From Dyadobacter pollutisoli (GTDB lineage Bacteria > Bacteroidota > Bacteroidia > Cytophagales > Spirosomataceae), in contig NZ_CP112998.1 of the NCBI RefSeq assembly GCF_026625565.1, positions 6,546,501-6,610,500 of the forward strand: a stretch of DNA of 64,000 bases, read 5' to 3'. Below are positions 8,567-17,766 of the stretch, one piece after another (the stretch's first letter is position 1; every line of letters begins with the position of its first letter). Under the pieces are notes generated by a model, which made no database searches, was not told the origin of the DNA, and saw only the letters and a program-made list of their open reading frames with translations. Position numbers and translations under genes: made by a program.

Positions 8567-11500
8567 ATGAGACAAAAGTTTACAACTTTAACCCGTCTGG
8601 TAACATTGCTCCTCCTCCTTACAGGAAGCACATGGAGTATGGCCCAGGACAGAAAGACCGTTAATGGAACGGTGCTCGACAAGGAACAAAATCCTTTACC
8701 CGGCGTTTCTTACCTTATTAAAGGAAGCAACACAGGTGGTGCGACAGATGCAAATGGAAAGTTTAGCGTAAATGTGCCTTCGAGCACATCGGTACTTGTT
8801 TTCTCATCCATCGGATTTGTAAGCAAAGAAGTGGAAGTAGGTAACGCGAGCCAGCTCACAGTTAACCTTGAAGAAGACAACAAGACTTTGAACGAGGTAG
8901 TAATCACTGGTTTCGGTATGTCAACTGAGGCTAGAAAGCTTGCTTATTCAGTTCAGTCGGTTCAGGGAAATGACATTACCAGAACTGCAAATGCCAACAT
9001 GGTGAATGCACTTCAGGGTAAGGTTGCAGGTGTAATGATCAACCAGGGAACTGGTGGTCCAATGTCATCTTCACGTATCCGTATTCGTGGTAACGCTTCA
9101 TTAAGCCCTAACACACAGCCACTTTTCGTTGTGGACGGTGTTTTGATCCGCCCTGGAACAACAGGTGCTGACTCATGGGGAGCCGGACAGGATTTTGGTA
9201 ACATCATGAAAAACATCAACCCTGACAACATCGAGTCGATGACCGTATTGAAAGGTTCTGCTGCAAGTTCTCTTTATGGTTCTGAGGCTTTGAATGGTGT
9301 GGTAGTGGTTCAGACTAAAAAAGGACGTACAGAAAAAGGTTTGGGTGTAACTTACAACCATACTTCTACTTTTGAAACAGCTTACAAATTCCTTGACCTT
9401 CAAAACCAGTTTGGAGCAGGTCTAAGCCCTGAATTCCTTAAAGGTACTGACGGTGTTGACGAAGTAGATCGTGCAAACTTTCCTTGGTCATACGGTCCTG
9501 AGTTCAAAGGCCAGACAGTACGTGATCTTGACGGAAGAATGGTACAATGGAAAGCTAACGATCCATTGAAATTTTTCCAGACTGGTAAGTACATCAACCA
9601 TAACGTTGTAGTAGAAGGCGGAAGCGAGCGTAGTTCTTTCCGTGCGTCATTCTCTACATTGAAAAACACTTCTATCATGCCTGCGGGTACTGAATTGAAG
9701 CGTAATAACTTCAACATCAGAGGAACACAGAAAATCGGAAAAATTCTGAACCTGGATATCAGCGCGGATTATACCGACAATGACATGGTGAACCCGATTC
9801 GTCAGGGTGGTAACTACAACCCGGTTTTCCGTTTTGTATACAACCGTCCACGTTCAATGGATATCGATTACTGGTCTAAAAACTATATCGATCCGGTTGC
9901 AGGTGGCCGTCGTCAGGGAGCTGCCGATCCTTACAATATTACAGAATTTATGTTCCAGACTTTCCAGTTTACACAATCTCGTAACGAGAAAGTGTTCCGC
10001 GGAAACATTGACCTTACTGCTAATCTTACCAGCTGGTTGACTTTGTTAGTTCGTGGAAACGTACAAACTGAGTTGTACACAGGTAACAACAAAGACCGTG
10101 GTGCAGGCGTAGGTTTTACAGGAGGTGAGTATGGCGAATATTCAGAAAACAAATCACAAAGCCGTTTCCAGGGATTGTTAAGCGCAAACAAGCAATTGAC
10201 TCCTGATTTCAACCTGAGCTTCACTGTCGGCGGAGAAACTAACAGATTGATCGGTGGACGTTACTACAGAGTTAATACAACCGGCGGTCTTCGTGTTCCG
10301 GATGTGTTCTCTTTGGCGAACACAACCAATCCATTGAACCTGACTTATCCATTGAGCCCATCTAAACGTATTGATGCGCTTTATGCTTATGGTGATTTGA
10401 CTTACAAAGACGCGTTAACACTTTCTGCAAGTTTCCGTAATGACTGGTCTTCTACATTGACTTATGCTGACGGAGGTGGAGACTATACCTACTCTTATCC
10501 TTCTGTAGGTCTTTCATGGATCGCAACTGAGTCTATCAAAACACTTCCTACCTGGTTGTCATTCGGTAAACTTCGCGCAAGCTTAGGTTACACAGGTGGT
10601 GATACGGATGCATGGGCTACTAACCAAACTGGTATATACCAGCCAAACGGAACTTATACTCAGGCTGACGGATCATTGGTTAACCTGTCAGGTTTCCGTG
10701 ATAACACATTGCCTAACTACGGATTGAAAAACCGTCTGGCACGTGAGGTTGAATTTGGTGCAGACATTCGTTTCTTCAATAACAGATTAGGTATTGATGC
10801 AACTGTTTACAACAAAATTACCAAGAATGAGATCCTTAGCCTTGCAACGACTTCTGAGTCTGGTGTAAGCAGCAAAGTTGTTAATGCCGGTAGAATCCAG
10901 AACAAAGGGGTGGAGATTTTGCTTTCTGCAACTCCTATCAAAAAGGGTAAATTCGAGTGGAACACAAGCGTGAACTTCTCACGTAACCGCAACAAGGTGC
11001 TTGAACTGGTAGAAGGTACTGATACTTATACGCTTGCACTTGGTTTCGGAGCTGATATGTCGTCTGTGGCACGTGTTGGAAAAGACTACGGAACAATCCT
11101 TACTTCTTATGCATTTGCAACTTACCAGGGCCAGCCAGGTAATCCTTCAAATGGCAAACGCGTAATCGGTGCGAACAGCTCGGCAGAAGGCGGTATCGCT
11201 TATTTGAGAAGCGGTGCTTACCAAGGTCAGGGTTCAAAAGAACTGGGTACAGTTATGGAGAAATTCCTTGCCAGCAATGTGAACTCATTCCGTTATGGAA
11301 ACTTCACTGCAACGGTTCAGGCTGACGCGAAGATCGGTGGTCTGATGGCTTCTGCTACACACCAATATGGTTCATCTACAGGTGCATTTGCATTCACATT
11401 GCCAGGACGTAACACCGCACTGGGTGGGGTTTCTTATACTGATGCTGATGGTAATGCAAAAACGGATGGTATCATTCCGGAAGGAGTTCTTGCCGATGGA

Positions 11501-11902
11501 TACAAAGTGAATGTGAACGACCAATTGGTCGATCTGGGTGGAATGCCATATGCTGAGGCGGTTGAAAAAGGTTACTTGAAGCCAATTCCTGCATACGCTT
11601 ACTACTACAACCTTACTCAGTGGGGATCAGGTATTCGTGAGTATTCTACATTTGAGAACTCATGGGTGTCACTTCGTGAAATCTCGGTGGGCTACAACAT
11701 TCCTGCTTCATTGCTGAACAAAGCGAAAATCCAGTCACTGCGTGTGAGCCTTGTCGGGCGTAACCTTGGTTACCTGTACAAAACTGCGAAAGACGGAGTT
11801 AACCCAGAAGGACTTTACAGCAACAGGGCTGGTGAGTTCATGGAGTACGGTGGTTTGCCGCTATCACGTAACATTGGTTTTTCAGTCAATATCGGATTGT
11901 AA
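8567..11902 (+). CDS. SusC/RagA family TonB-linked outer membrane protein
   Basis: Outer-membrane active transporter that forms a lidded pore with its SusD partner and is energised by TonB. The 1111-residue length is typical. A signal peptide ends near MAQ at residue 27. A carboxypeptidase-regulatory-like beta-sandwich follows (VNGTVLDKEQNPLPGV, TDANGKFSV, FSSIGF). Then comes the SusC signature LNEVVITGFG and a plug domain (IRIRGNASLSPNTQPLFVVDG, MTVLKGSAASSLYGS, GVVVVQTKKG), and the C-terminal barrel. There is no secretin-type or anti-sigma-linked N-terminal extension. Codon usage is strongly biased (GGT, CGT, AAC), unlike its neighbours and suggesting high expression. The partner SusD begins 41 bp downstream. 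No carbohydrate-active enzymes are adjacent, so the imported substrate is unknown. Confidence 0.96.
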   Translation: MRQKFTTLTRLVTLLLLLTGSTWSMAQDRKTVNGTVLDKEQNPLPGVSYLIKGSNTGGATDANGKFSVNVPSSTSVLVFSSIGFVSKEVEVGNASQLTVNLEEDNKTLNEVVITGFGMSTEARKLAYSVQSVQGNDITRTANANMVNALQGKVAGVMINQGTGGPMSSSRIRIRGNASLSPNTQPLFVVDGVLIRPGTTGADSWGAGQDFGNIMKNINPDNIESMTVLKGSAASSLYGSEALNGVVVVQTKKGRTEKGLGVTYNHTSTFETAYKFLDLQNQFGAGLSPEFLKGTDGVDEVDRANFPWSYGPEFKGQTVRDLDGRMVQWKANDPLKFFQTGKYINHNVVVEGGSERSSFRASFSTLKNTSIMPAGTELKRNNFNIRGTQKIGKILNLDISADYTDNDMVNPIRQGGNYNPVFRFVYNRPRSMDIDYWSKNYIDPVAGGRRQGAADPYNITEFMFQTFQFTQSRNEKVFRGNIDLTANLTSWLTLLVRGNVQTELYTGNNKDRGAGVGFTGGEYGEYSENKSQSRFQGLLSANKQLTPDFNLSFTVGGETNRLIGGRYYRVNTTGGLRVPDVFSLANTTNPLNLTYPLSPSKRIDALYAYGDLTYKDALTLSASFRNDWSSTLTYADGGGDYTYSYPSVGLSWIATESIKTLPTWLSFGKLRASLGYTGGDTDAWATNQTGIYQPNGTYTQADGSLVNLSGFRDNTLPNYGLKNRLAREVEFGADIRFFNNRLGIDATVYNKITKNEILSLATTSESGVSSKVVNAGRIQNKGVEILLSATPIKKGKFEWNTSVNFSRNRNKVLELVEGTDTYTLALGFGADMSSVARVGKDYGTILTSYAFATYQGQPGNPSNGKRVIGANSSAEGGIAYLRSGAYQGQGSKELGTVMEKFLASNVNSFRYGNFTATVQADAKIGGLMASATHQYGSSTGAFAFTLPGRNTALGGVSYTDADGNAKTDGIIPEGVLADGYKVNVNDQLVDLGGMPYAEAVEKGYLKPIPAYAYYYNLTQWGSGIREYSTFENSWVSLREISVGYNIPASLLNKAKIQSLRVSLVGRNLGYLYKTAKDGVNPEGLYSNRAGEFMEYGGLPLSRNIGFSVNIGL

Positions 11903-11943
11903 TTCGGAATTATTTCGGTCAATTCAAAACAGAAATTATTATC

Positions 11944-13641
11944 ATGAAATTTTTAAAACATAAATTAATATTACTGGCGGCAGCGGGACTTCTTTATTCC
12001 TGCGAGAAGCAGGCGTTCGTGGATATCAACAAAAACCCGGATGCACTTACCTCAGTACCGCCTCAGAACCAGTTTCTGAATGCAACCATCAGTATGCATA
12101 GTGTGGATTTTGAATACTACTATGACATTTATCGTCGTATCATGCCATGGATGCAGTACAACACGGACCAAAACGGTAACCAGGGAGCGTATACGCAAAA
12201 CTGGGACAACTTCTCTCAGAGATACGGCCGGTTATACAATGGTGTAGGTGACAGGTTGTATGATCTGGAACAACTGGTGTCGAAATTGGAAGCTGCTGAC
12301 CAGCCACGTTATGTGCATATGGTTCAGATGGCGCACATTCTGAAAGCCAACTACACTTTCTACGTGTCGGATATCTACGGAAGCATTCCTTACTCGGAAG
12401 CATTCCAGGGACGTTACGGCGGTACATTGCAACCTAAATACGACAGCCAGCAGGAGATTTTTGCGAAACTGGATGCAGAGCTTAAAGCTGCAATCGCAAT
12501 TTTGAAAACTTCTCAGCCAGTTGCGCAGTTTGCAATAGGCGCATACGATCAGTACTACAAAGGTGATGCTCAGAAATGGGTTAAAGCTGCCAATGCATTG
12601 AGATTGAAAATGGCGATCCGTGTTCAGAAAGTAGATGCTGCTGCGGGAGCTGCTATTATCAATGAAGTACTTGCTTCACCCGCAACAGATCTGATGAGTT
12701 CGAATGCAGATGGATGGGTTTTCAAATCCAATGCTGCATTTACAGGAACAGGAGATGGTGGTAACTGGAATCCAGCGACACTGCGTGCTGCGAAGCCGAT
12801 GGTGGACTTCATGGTCGCTAACAAAGATCCTCGTGTTGACGCGTTCTTCGCGCCTAACCAGTATTCGCAGGCTAACATTGATATCCTGATTAAGGATGGT
12901 GTGTTGCCGGCAGGTACCAAAGAAGGAAGACGTTATGTAGGTAGCTTCCCAAGTCCTGATGATGCGAAAATCACAGCCAACATTCAGAAGTACTACACGC
13001 CAAAAATCATCCCTTCGACCAAGGCGACAGTAGATACATTGTCTTACCTGCAACCACGTTTGTTCAGCGCAGGACGTAACGATGCAGCTGGAAATGCAGG
13101 AACAGGCTTCTCTTACCTTCCGGTGATCACTTATGCTGAGTTTTGCTTTACACGTGCCGAACTTGCTTTGAAAGGCATCGGTACAGGAACTGCAAAAGAT
13201 TGGTATGAAGCTGGTGTGAAAAGCTCTATCGAGTGGTATGATGAAGTGGGTAGCGGAAGCAAGCTGACTGACTATACTCCTGTAACTGCTGCTGAGATTA
13301 CTGCTTACCTGGCACAACCAGGTGTTGCATACGATGCGACAAAAGCATTGGATCAGATCGCGAGCCAGTCTTACCTGAACTTCATGAAGCAACCAGCAGA
13401 AGGATGGGATCTATGGAAACGTACGGGATATCCTAACGCTACTTCGGTTGTTCCACTTGTTCCTGTGAAAAACCTGAATGTAGTATTGACAATTCCACGT
13501 CGTGCTCCACTTGGGCTGATCAACGACACAGATCCTAATGCGGTAAACAAAAAAGCAGCTTATGCTGCCATGGCAGCAATTCCGGGATTCGGAGCGAGTC
13601 CACAGGATGCTACCGGCCGTGTTTGGTGGGATAAGCCTTGA
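11944..13641 (+). CDS. SusD/RagB family nutrient-binding outer membrane lipoprotein
   Basis: Surface-exposed lipoprotein that captures ligand and closes over the SusC pore. The N-terminus MKFLKHKLILLAAAGLLYSC has a type II signal peptide with lipobox LYSC, so Cys20 is the acylated residue. The 565 residues include helical TPR-like segments with DIYGSIPYSEAF and KADAQKW-like YKGDAQKWVKAANALRL, characteristic of the SusD-like subfamily often annotated as nutrient-binding. It shares the biased codon usage of susC and ends 33 bp before a strong terminator, closing the susCD operon. Confidence 0.94.
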   Translation: MKFLKHKLILLAAAGLLYSCEKQAFVDINKNPDALTSVPPQNQFLNATISMHSVDFEYYYDIYRRIMPWMQYNTDQNGNQGAYTQNWDNFSQRYGRLYNGVGDRLYDLEQLVSKLEAADQPRYVHMVQMAHILKANYTFYVSDIYGSIPYSEAFQGRYGGTLQPKYDSQQEIFAKLDAELKAAIAILKTSQPVAQFAIGAYDQYYKGDAQKWVKAANALRLKMAIRVQKVDAAAGAAIINEVLASPATDLMSSNADGWVFKSNAAFTGTGDGGNWNPATLRAAKPMVDFMVANKDPRVDAFFAPNQYSQANIDILIKDGVLPAGTKEGRRYVGSFPSPDDAKITANIQKYYTPKIIPSTKATVDTLSYLQPRLFSAGRNDAAGNAGTGFSYLPVITYAEFCFTRAELALKGIGTGTAKDWYEAGVKSSIEWYDEVGSGSKLTDYTPVTAAEITAYLAQPGVAYDATKALDQIASQSYLNFMKQPAEGWDLWKRTGYPNATSVVPLVPVKNLNVVLTIPRRAPLGLINDTDPNAVNKKAAYAAMAAIPGFGASPQDATGRVWWDKP

Positions 13642-13673
13642 TTTTATATTTTAGATTTAGTTAGAGGGAAAAA

Positions 13674-13699
13674 GGTAAGCCATTGGCTTACCTTTTTTT
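13674..13699 (+). terminator. Rho-independent terminator of susCD
   Basis: GGTAAGCC, a 3-base loop (ATT) and GGCTTACC form a perfect 8-bp stem followed by seven T residues, 32 bp after the susD stop codon. Confidence 0.9.
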
Positions 13700-13738
13700 G
13701 TGATGCGATGGGGCATGCGTTATGATGTTTGTGCATGC

Positions 13739-13944
13739 TTTGTTTCATCCCTGACGGGATTTTGGTTCTGCTGTGCTGCCTCGGTTTTCCTACCGATGTT
13801 TCGTCGCTACGCGACTTTTTTCATGTTCATGAATGGTCGCAGTGGTACTTATCCTTGCAACATCCAGTGCCGTAGGCACGCAACCTCGGTAGGAAATACA
13901 GGATTTATGAAGGAATTTAAATGCCGTCAGGCATGCAAGATTTT
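13739..13944. repeat. REP-like complex repeat, copy 1 of a tandem pair
   Basis: About 206 bp that recur nearly unchanged at 13972-14179. The unit is built of short imperfect palindromes: ATCCCTGACGGGAT, GTCGCTACGCGAC, GTGCCGTAGGCAC and ATGCCGTCAGGCAT. A wider inverted pair (CCTCGGTTTTCCTACCG against CTCGGTAGGAAATACAGG) lets the middle fold back on itself. This resembles REP/BIME-type intergenic repeats spread by RAYT transposases, but no RAYT gene is in the window. It has no convincing coding frame. The copies between susD and the next lipoprotein account for the 640-bp gap without genes. Confidence 0.8.
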
Positions 13945-13971
13945 TGAGGCGAATTCGGGAGTACCACACGT

Positions 13972-14179
13972 TTTGTTTCATCCCTGACGGGATTTTGGTT
14001 CTGCTGTGCTGCCTCGGTTTTCCTACCGATGTTTCGTCGCTATGCGACTTTTTTCAATGTTCATGAATGGTAGCAGTGTTACTCATCCTTGCAACATCCA
14101 GTGCCGTAGGCACGCAACCTCGGTAGGAAATACAGGATTTATGAAGGAATTTAAAATGCCGTCAGGCATGCAAGATTTT
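13972..14179. repeat. REP-like complex repeat, copy 2 of a tandem pair
   Basis: Second copy of the repeat at 13739, offset by 233-234 bp because of a single inserted A (TTCAATGTTCATG here, TTCATGTTCATG in copy 1). Only a handful of other substitutions separate the copies, for example GCTATGCGAC for GCTACGCGAC, which weakens that small palindrome. The near identity implies a recent duplication or ongoing gene conversion. Confidence 0.8.
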
Positions 14180-14285
14180 CGGGGCTATCCTTTCAATATT
14201 ATGAATACCAATTGATTATATGTAACAGCCTTGCTATTTTTATATCATTGGTCAAAAAGGTTGCAAACTAAAATGTCATCGAAAA

Positions 14286-14999
14286 ATGAAGAGATTGCAG
14301 GTGTACGTAATTGTTTTGGGCGCAGCTTTGCTGCTGATGAATTGCGCCGGAGGGAAAACGGCCAACGTTGCATCCGTTTTGGAAAAATTTCAGAAGGGTT
14401 ATAAGACCAGGGACCCTAGCTTGATGCAAGTTTGTATGAACCAGTCCGGGATGGACACGCTAGATGGCGACTACATTTTGGTGGTTACCAACACAATGTT
14501 TAAGGAAGGTCTGTTTTGGGACAAAAGCTACCCAGTAAGGAAGGATAACGATAAATACCTAATGGCGATACCCTGGAAAAAGGAGGACGGAAAGGTGCAT
14601 GCTTTTTTGGAAAAATACGATGATGACCAATACTTTTCTTACTACCGCCAGGAATGCGCTCAACGCATGCTTTCAAGTACCGATTTATTGAAAGACAAAT
14701 CAAAGGAGGGATTAAATGCGTTGGCATTTTATACCAATATCATGCTGGAAGAGCATACTTACTGTCCGGGATTGATGTTATGTTCTTTGGAGAAACTGAA
14801 AAAAGTATGGCCCAGGGAAAAGATCAGGCTTGCTGCTACCCTTGTAGTTCGTGAGCACCCAAAATACCGGGAATTGAACAAAAAATTGGTATCAGATTTT
14901 AGTAAAATGGGGAATAAATCCGGGGCAGATATGGTGCTTGTTTATACCGAAATTATGAGGCAAAATGACCTTTATGTGAAGCGCTTGCAGAAAATTTAA
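14286..14999 (+). CDS. Hypothetical lipoprotein
   Basis: A 237-residue protein whose family I do not recognise. The N-terminus MKRLQVYVIVLGAALLLMNC is a type II signal peptide with lipobox LMNC, so it should be anchored to the outer or inner membrane. The mature part is charged and mostly helical in character, with four further cysteines (QVCMN, RQECAQ, TYCPG, MLCSL) that could form disulfides. It follows the tandem REP-like repeats and converges on the thioredoxin-fold gene, 6 bp apart, without a clear terminator. The ATG at 14286 is the natural start because it directly opens the signal peptide. Confidence 0.7.
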   Translation: MKRLQVYVIVLGAALLLMNCAGGKTANVASVLEKFQKGYKTRDPSLMQVCMNQSGMDTLDGDYILVVTNTMFKEGLFWDKSYPVRKDNDKYLMAIPWKKEDGKVHAFLEKYDDDQYFSYYRQECAQRMLSSTDLLKDKSKEGLNALAFYTNIMLEEHTYCPGLMLCSLEKLKKVWPREKIRLAATLVVREHPKYRELNKKLVSDFSKMGNKSGADMVLVYTEIMRQNDLYVKRLQKI

Positions 15000-15005
15000 C
15001 CCAAA

Positions 15006-15527
15006 TCACAAATTAATCAAACACCCATAAGCTTCCGTCCGGCTTTTCATGACCTGGTTGCCGTCCAGGGTTGCGTCGATAGCATTGCGCAGGTAGAATT
15101 CAGTTGCTTTCGGGCGGCTTTTGCCTAGGCCATAGTACCAGTCGTCAATAGCGCCTCTGTAAACGACGATACCAGCCGAATTGACCAGAACCACCTCTGG
15201 CATCACAGTCGCCTGGTATCGTTTTGCTTTTTGAAGGTTCGCATCCGTGTAACCCGGGAAAGTAGCATTGTATTTTTTCAAAAATGCCTTGATCTCCTGA
15301 TCCGTTACCGTCGACGTTGGGAAAACTGCTTCGAATGTTACTCCTTTCACCGAGTAGTCGGCATATATGCTTTTGATCTCCTTCATGTAAGCATTGGAAA
15401 TCGGACATTCAGGGTCAAGGAAAAAAATCACCTTCAACTTCTCGGAAGCCGCCTGGGTCGCAAATGTATTTCCCGAAAGGATTATTAATCCTAATAAAAT
15501 TCCTCTGATAACCCCCAATGCTTTCAT
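15006..15527 (-). CDS. Exported thioredoxin-fold (redoxin-like) protein with an atypical active site
   Basis: A 173-residue exported protein with signal peptide MKALGVIRGILLGLIILSG. The fold is suggested by VIFFLDPECPISNAYMKEI, where the usual CxxC has become a single cysteine in ECPIS, and by MPEVVLVNSAGIVVYRGAID, the cis-Pro strand of thioredoxin-like proteins. A second cysteine appears late in TEAYGCLI. This layout is what I know from redoxin proteins associated with cytochrome-c/copper monooxygenase-like proteins such as the one at 2334, so a role in a surface redox complex is possible but inferred. It follows argH by 5 bp and is probably co-transcribed with it. Confidence 0.72.
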   Translation of the reverse strand: MKALGVIRGILLGLIILSGNTFATQAASEKLKVIFFLDPECPISNAYMKEIKSIYADYSVKGVTFEAVFPTSTVTDQEIKAFLKKYNATFPGYTDANLQKAKRYQATVMPEVVLVNSAGIVVYRGAIDDWYYGLGKSRPKATEFYLRNAIDATLDGNQVMKSRTEAYGCLINL

Positions 15528-15532
15528 TTGAT

Positions 15533-16870
15533 CTAATATTTTAAAAGATTTTCCAGAGCGGCGGTAACCTTGTCATATCCGAAAGCTGCGAGTTCCTGCT
15601 GCATTCGTTCACGGATTTCAGCCGTTTGAAGGTTGCCAATGCTTCCCTCATGCGTATGTTTCAGGTCACGGGGCGCGGTGTACGTTCCATCGCCAATTGC
15701 CGCGCCTACCTGGCGGTAAGCATCACGGAAGGGCACACCATTGATCACCAGCTCATTCACACGTTCAACGCTGAAAAGCAGATCATATTTGACATCGTCC
15801 AGCAGGTTCTGTTTTACCTGCATGTTTTCGAGCATGAAAGCAGCAATGTCAAGGCAATCCAGTATTTCGTCGAATGCAGGCATGAGGATTTCTTTCAGGA
15901 GCTGCATATCCCGGTGGTATCCCGACGGCAGGTTGCTCAGTACCATCGTTACTTCCATCGGCAATGCCTTCATGCGGTTGGTTTTTGCTCGAAGCAACTC
16001 GGCCACATCCGGGTTCTTTTTATGCGGCATAATGCTGCTGCCCGTCGTCAGGTCATCAGGCAGAACAATGAAGCTGAAATTCTGGCTGTTATATAAGCAC
16101 ACGTCCATCGCCAACCGCGAAACGGTTGCTGCTAATGAAGATATCGCGGTCAGTGCAGCTTGCTCTGTACGTCCGCGGCTCATTTGCGCGTACACCACAT
16201 TGTGATGCATGCCTTCAAAACCTAGTAAATCGGTTGTCAATTGACGGTTCAGAGGAAATGAGGATCCGTAGCCTGCGCCCGAGCCCAACGGATTGCGATT
16301 AGCAAGGCGGTATGCTGCATTGAGCTGGATGATGTCATCGATCAACGCTTCGGCATAAGCTCCAAACCAGAGACCAAACGACGAAGGCATCGCAATCTGC
16401 AAATGGGTATAGCCTGGCAAAAGGTCGTTTTTATGTTCTTCGGAGCGGCTTGCAAGTACTTCAAAAAGCTTTTCGGTAGCTTCTACCACTTCAAAAAGAC
16501 GGGCGCGGGTGTACAGTTTCATATCCACCAGCACCTGATCATTACGCGAACGCCCACTATGGATTTTCTTGCCGGTATCGCCCAATTTGCGGGTCAGCAG
16601 CAGTTCTACTTGCGAGTGTACATCTTCGACACCGTCTTCAATGACAAAATCGCCGTTCGATATTTGAGAATGGATCACTTTCAGCTCGGTTTTCAAAGCG
16701 TCCAGGTCTTCCGGGGTGAGCAGGCCGATGGTTTCCAGCATAGTCGCATGGGCCAGATTTCCCAATACGTCATATTCAGCGAGGTGCAGGTCCATTTCCC
16801 GGTCACGCCCCACCGTGAATTTTTCTATTTTTTCAGAAGTAACCGTATTTTCTTTTTGCCAGAGTTTCAA
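15533..16870 (-). CDS. argH: Argininosuccinate lyase
   Basis: Cleaves argininosuccinate to arginine and fumarate, the last step of arginine synthesis; cytoplasmic homotetramer. The 445 residues carry the fumarase/aspartase superfamily signature SSIMPHKKNPD, with the catalytic serine of the flexible loop, plus SGRSRNDQV and GYTHLQIAMP. The start is a TTG at 16870: the family in this phylum begins MKLWQK, which is exactly what follows, and no ATG precedes it in frame. The redoxin-like gene lies 5 bp downstream. Confidence 0.95.
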   Translation of the reverse strand: MKLWQKENTVTSEKIEKFTVGRDREMDLHLAEYDVLGNLAHATMLETIGLLTPEDLDALKTELKVIHSQISNGDFVIEDGVEDVHSQVELLLTRKLGDTGKKIHSGRSRNDQVLVDMKLYTRARLFEVVEATEKLFEVLASRSEEHKNDLLPGYTHLQIAMPSSFGLWFGAYAEALIDDIIQLNAAYRLANRNPLGSGAGYGSSFPLNRQLTTDLLGFEGMHHNVVYAQMSRGRTEQAALTAISSLAATVSRLAMDVCLYNSQNFSFIVLPDDLTTGSSIMPHKKNPDVAELLRAKTNRMKALPMEVTMVLSNLPSGYHRDMQLLKEILMPAFDEILDCLDIAAFMLENMQVKQNLLDDVKYDLLFSVERVNELVINGVPFRDAYRQVGAAIGDGTYTAPRDLKHTHEGSIGNLQTAEIRERMQQELAAFGYDKVTAALENLLKY

Positions 16871-17000
16871 AATGCAATGCAGTTTGTAAAGTAATGATCA
16901 GATCGATCCGGCAAATTTACGCGCAATAAAATGAAACCGTTACCAAATGGCAGCGGAAATTGATTTTTTTGATGTGATAGGAAAAGCAAGGCAGATGGTA

Positions 17001-17507
17001 TCAGTCGATCATCCGCTTGATCGCCACGAACCTTTTGTGGTAATAGGACGCATTGAGCAGATCGTAGCGAATGCCACCTTTCCATGCAGAATGAATGAAC
17101 CGTACATAGCCTGGCGTCACTTCTGTGATAATTCCAACATGGCCGATGCGGCTGCTTTTTGTACTATTTCCTTTGAAAAAAATCAGGTCGCCGGGTTTGG
17201 CATCGTCCAGTTCCACGGTTTCGCCATGCTGGGCCTGCGCTGCGCTGGAATGCGGAAGTGAAATGTTCCACTGGTTGAAACAATAGCGTACAAAACCGGA
17301 ACAGTCAAAGCCTCTTTTGGAGGATCCTCCCGAACGGTAAGGGATATGTAAATGCTTGGTGGCAAATGAAACGAGCGATTGCATGGCACTGAGGGTGTCC
17401 GTTTCTGCCTGAGCAGCCTTTACGGCTTGCGCCTGGGATACATGGTGAAAAGCGGTTCCAACGATCAGGAGGGCAAATAAAATAACAGAACGAATCAAAA
17501 AAGGCAT
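17001..17507 (-). CDS. NlpC/P60 family cell-wall peptidase (C40)
   Basis: Exported gamma-D-glutamyl-diamino-acid endopeptidase-like enzyme acting on peptidoglycan stem peptides. A signal peptide covers roughly residues 1-27. The papain-like catalytic residues are visible: Cys69 in RGFDCSGFVRY, His123 in IGHVGIITEV and His139 in RFIHSAW. The 168-residue length is that of a single C40 domain with no SH3 or LysM targeting domain. It stands alone between argH and purM. Confidence 0.9.
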   Translation of the reverse strand: MPFLIRSVILFALLIVGTAFHHVSQAQAVKAAQAETDTLSAMQSLVSFATKHLHIPYRSGGSSKRGFDCSGFVRYCFNQWNISLPHSSAAQAQHGETVELDDAKPGDLIFFKGNSTKSSRIGHVGIITEVTPGYVRFIHSAWKGGIRYDLLNASYYHKRFVAIKRMID

Positions 17508-17717
17508 GAAGGATAAGTTTGGGTCAGGTATTAAAAACTATCAGACAATAGATTCTATGGTTTTTTCTGTAATTACCTTGGGTTTGTAAAGCTAACCAGA
17601 AATTTGCATTTATCTAATTTTAATAAACAGTTATTATTTGCAATTTTTTGTAACTAATTGATTTTCTAAAACGAGGAGTACTTTCGTTAAAGTAAAGGTT
17701 TAAGCCCCCTTTTTGTC

Positions 17718-17725
17718 TACTTTTG
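17718..17725 (+). promoter_or_regulatory. Putative -7 promoter box of purM
   Basis: TACTTTTG matches TAnnTTTG 42 bases before the purM ATG. A correctly spaced TTG was not found upstream. Confidence 0.4.
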
Positions 17726-17766
17726 TGGCTCAAAGAGGATAGCTATATTTAATAAAAAAAGCTCAG

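Noticed and set aside
12676..13392. Long minus-strand frame (238 codons) inside susD
   Set aside because: Shadow frame caused by the biased codon usage of susD; Cys-rich and without any domain.
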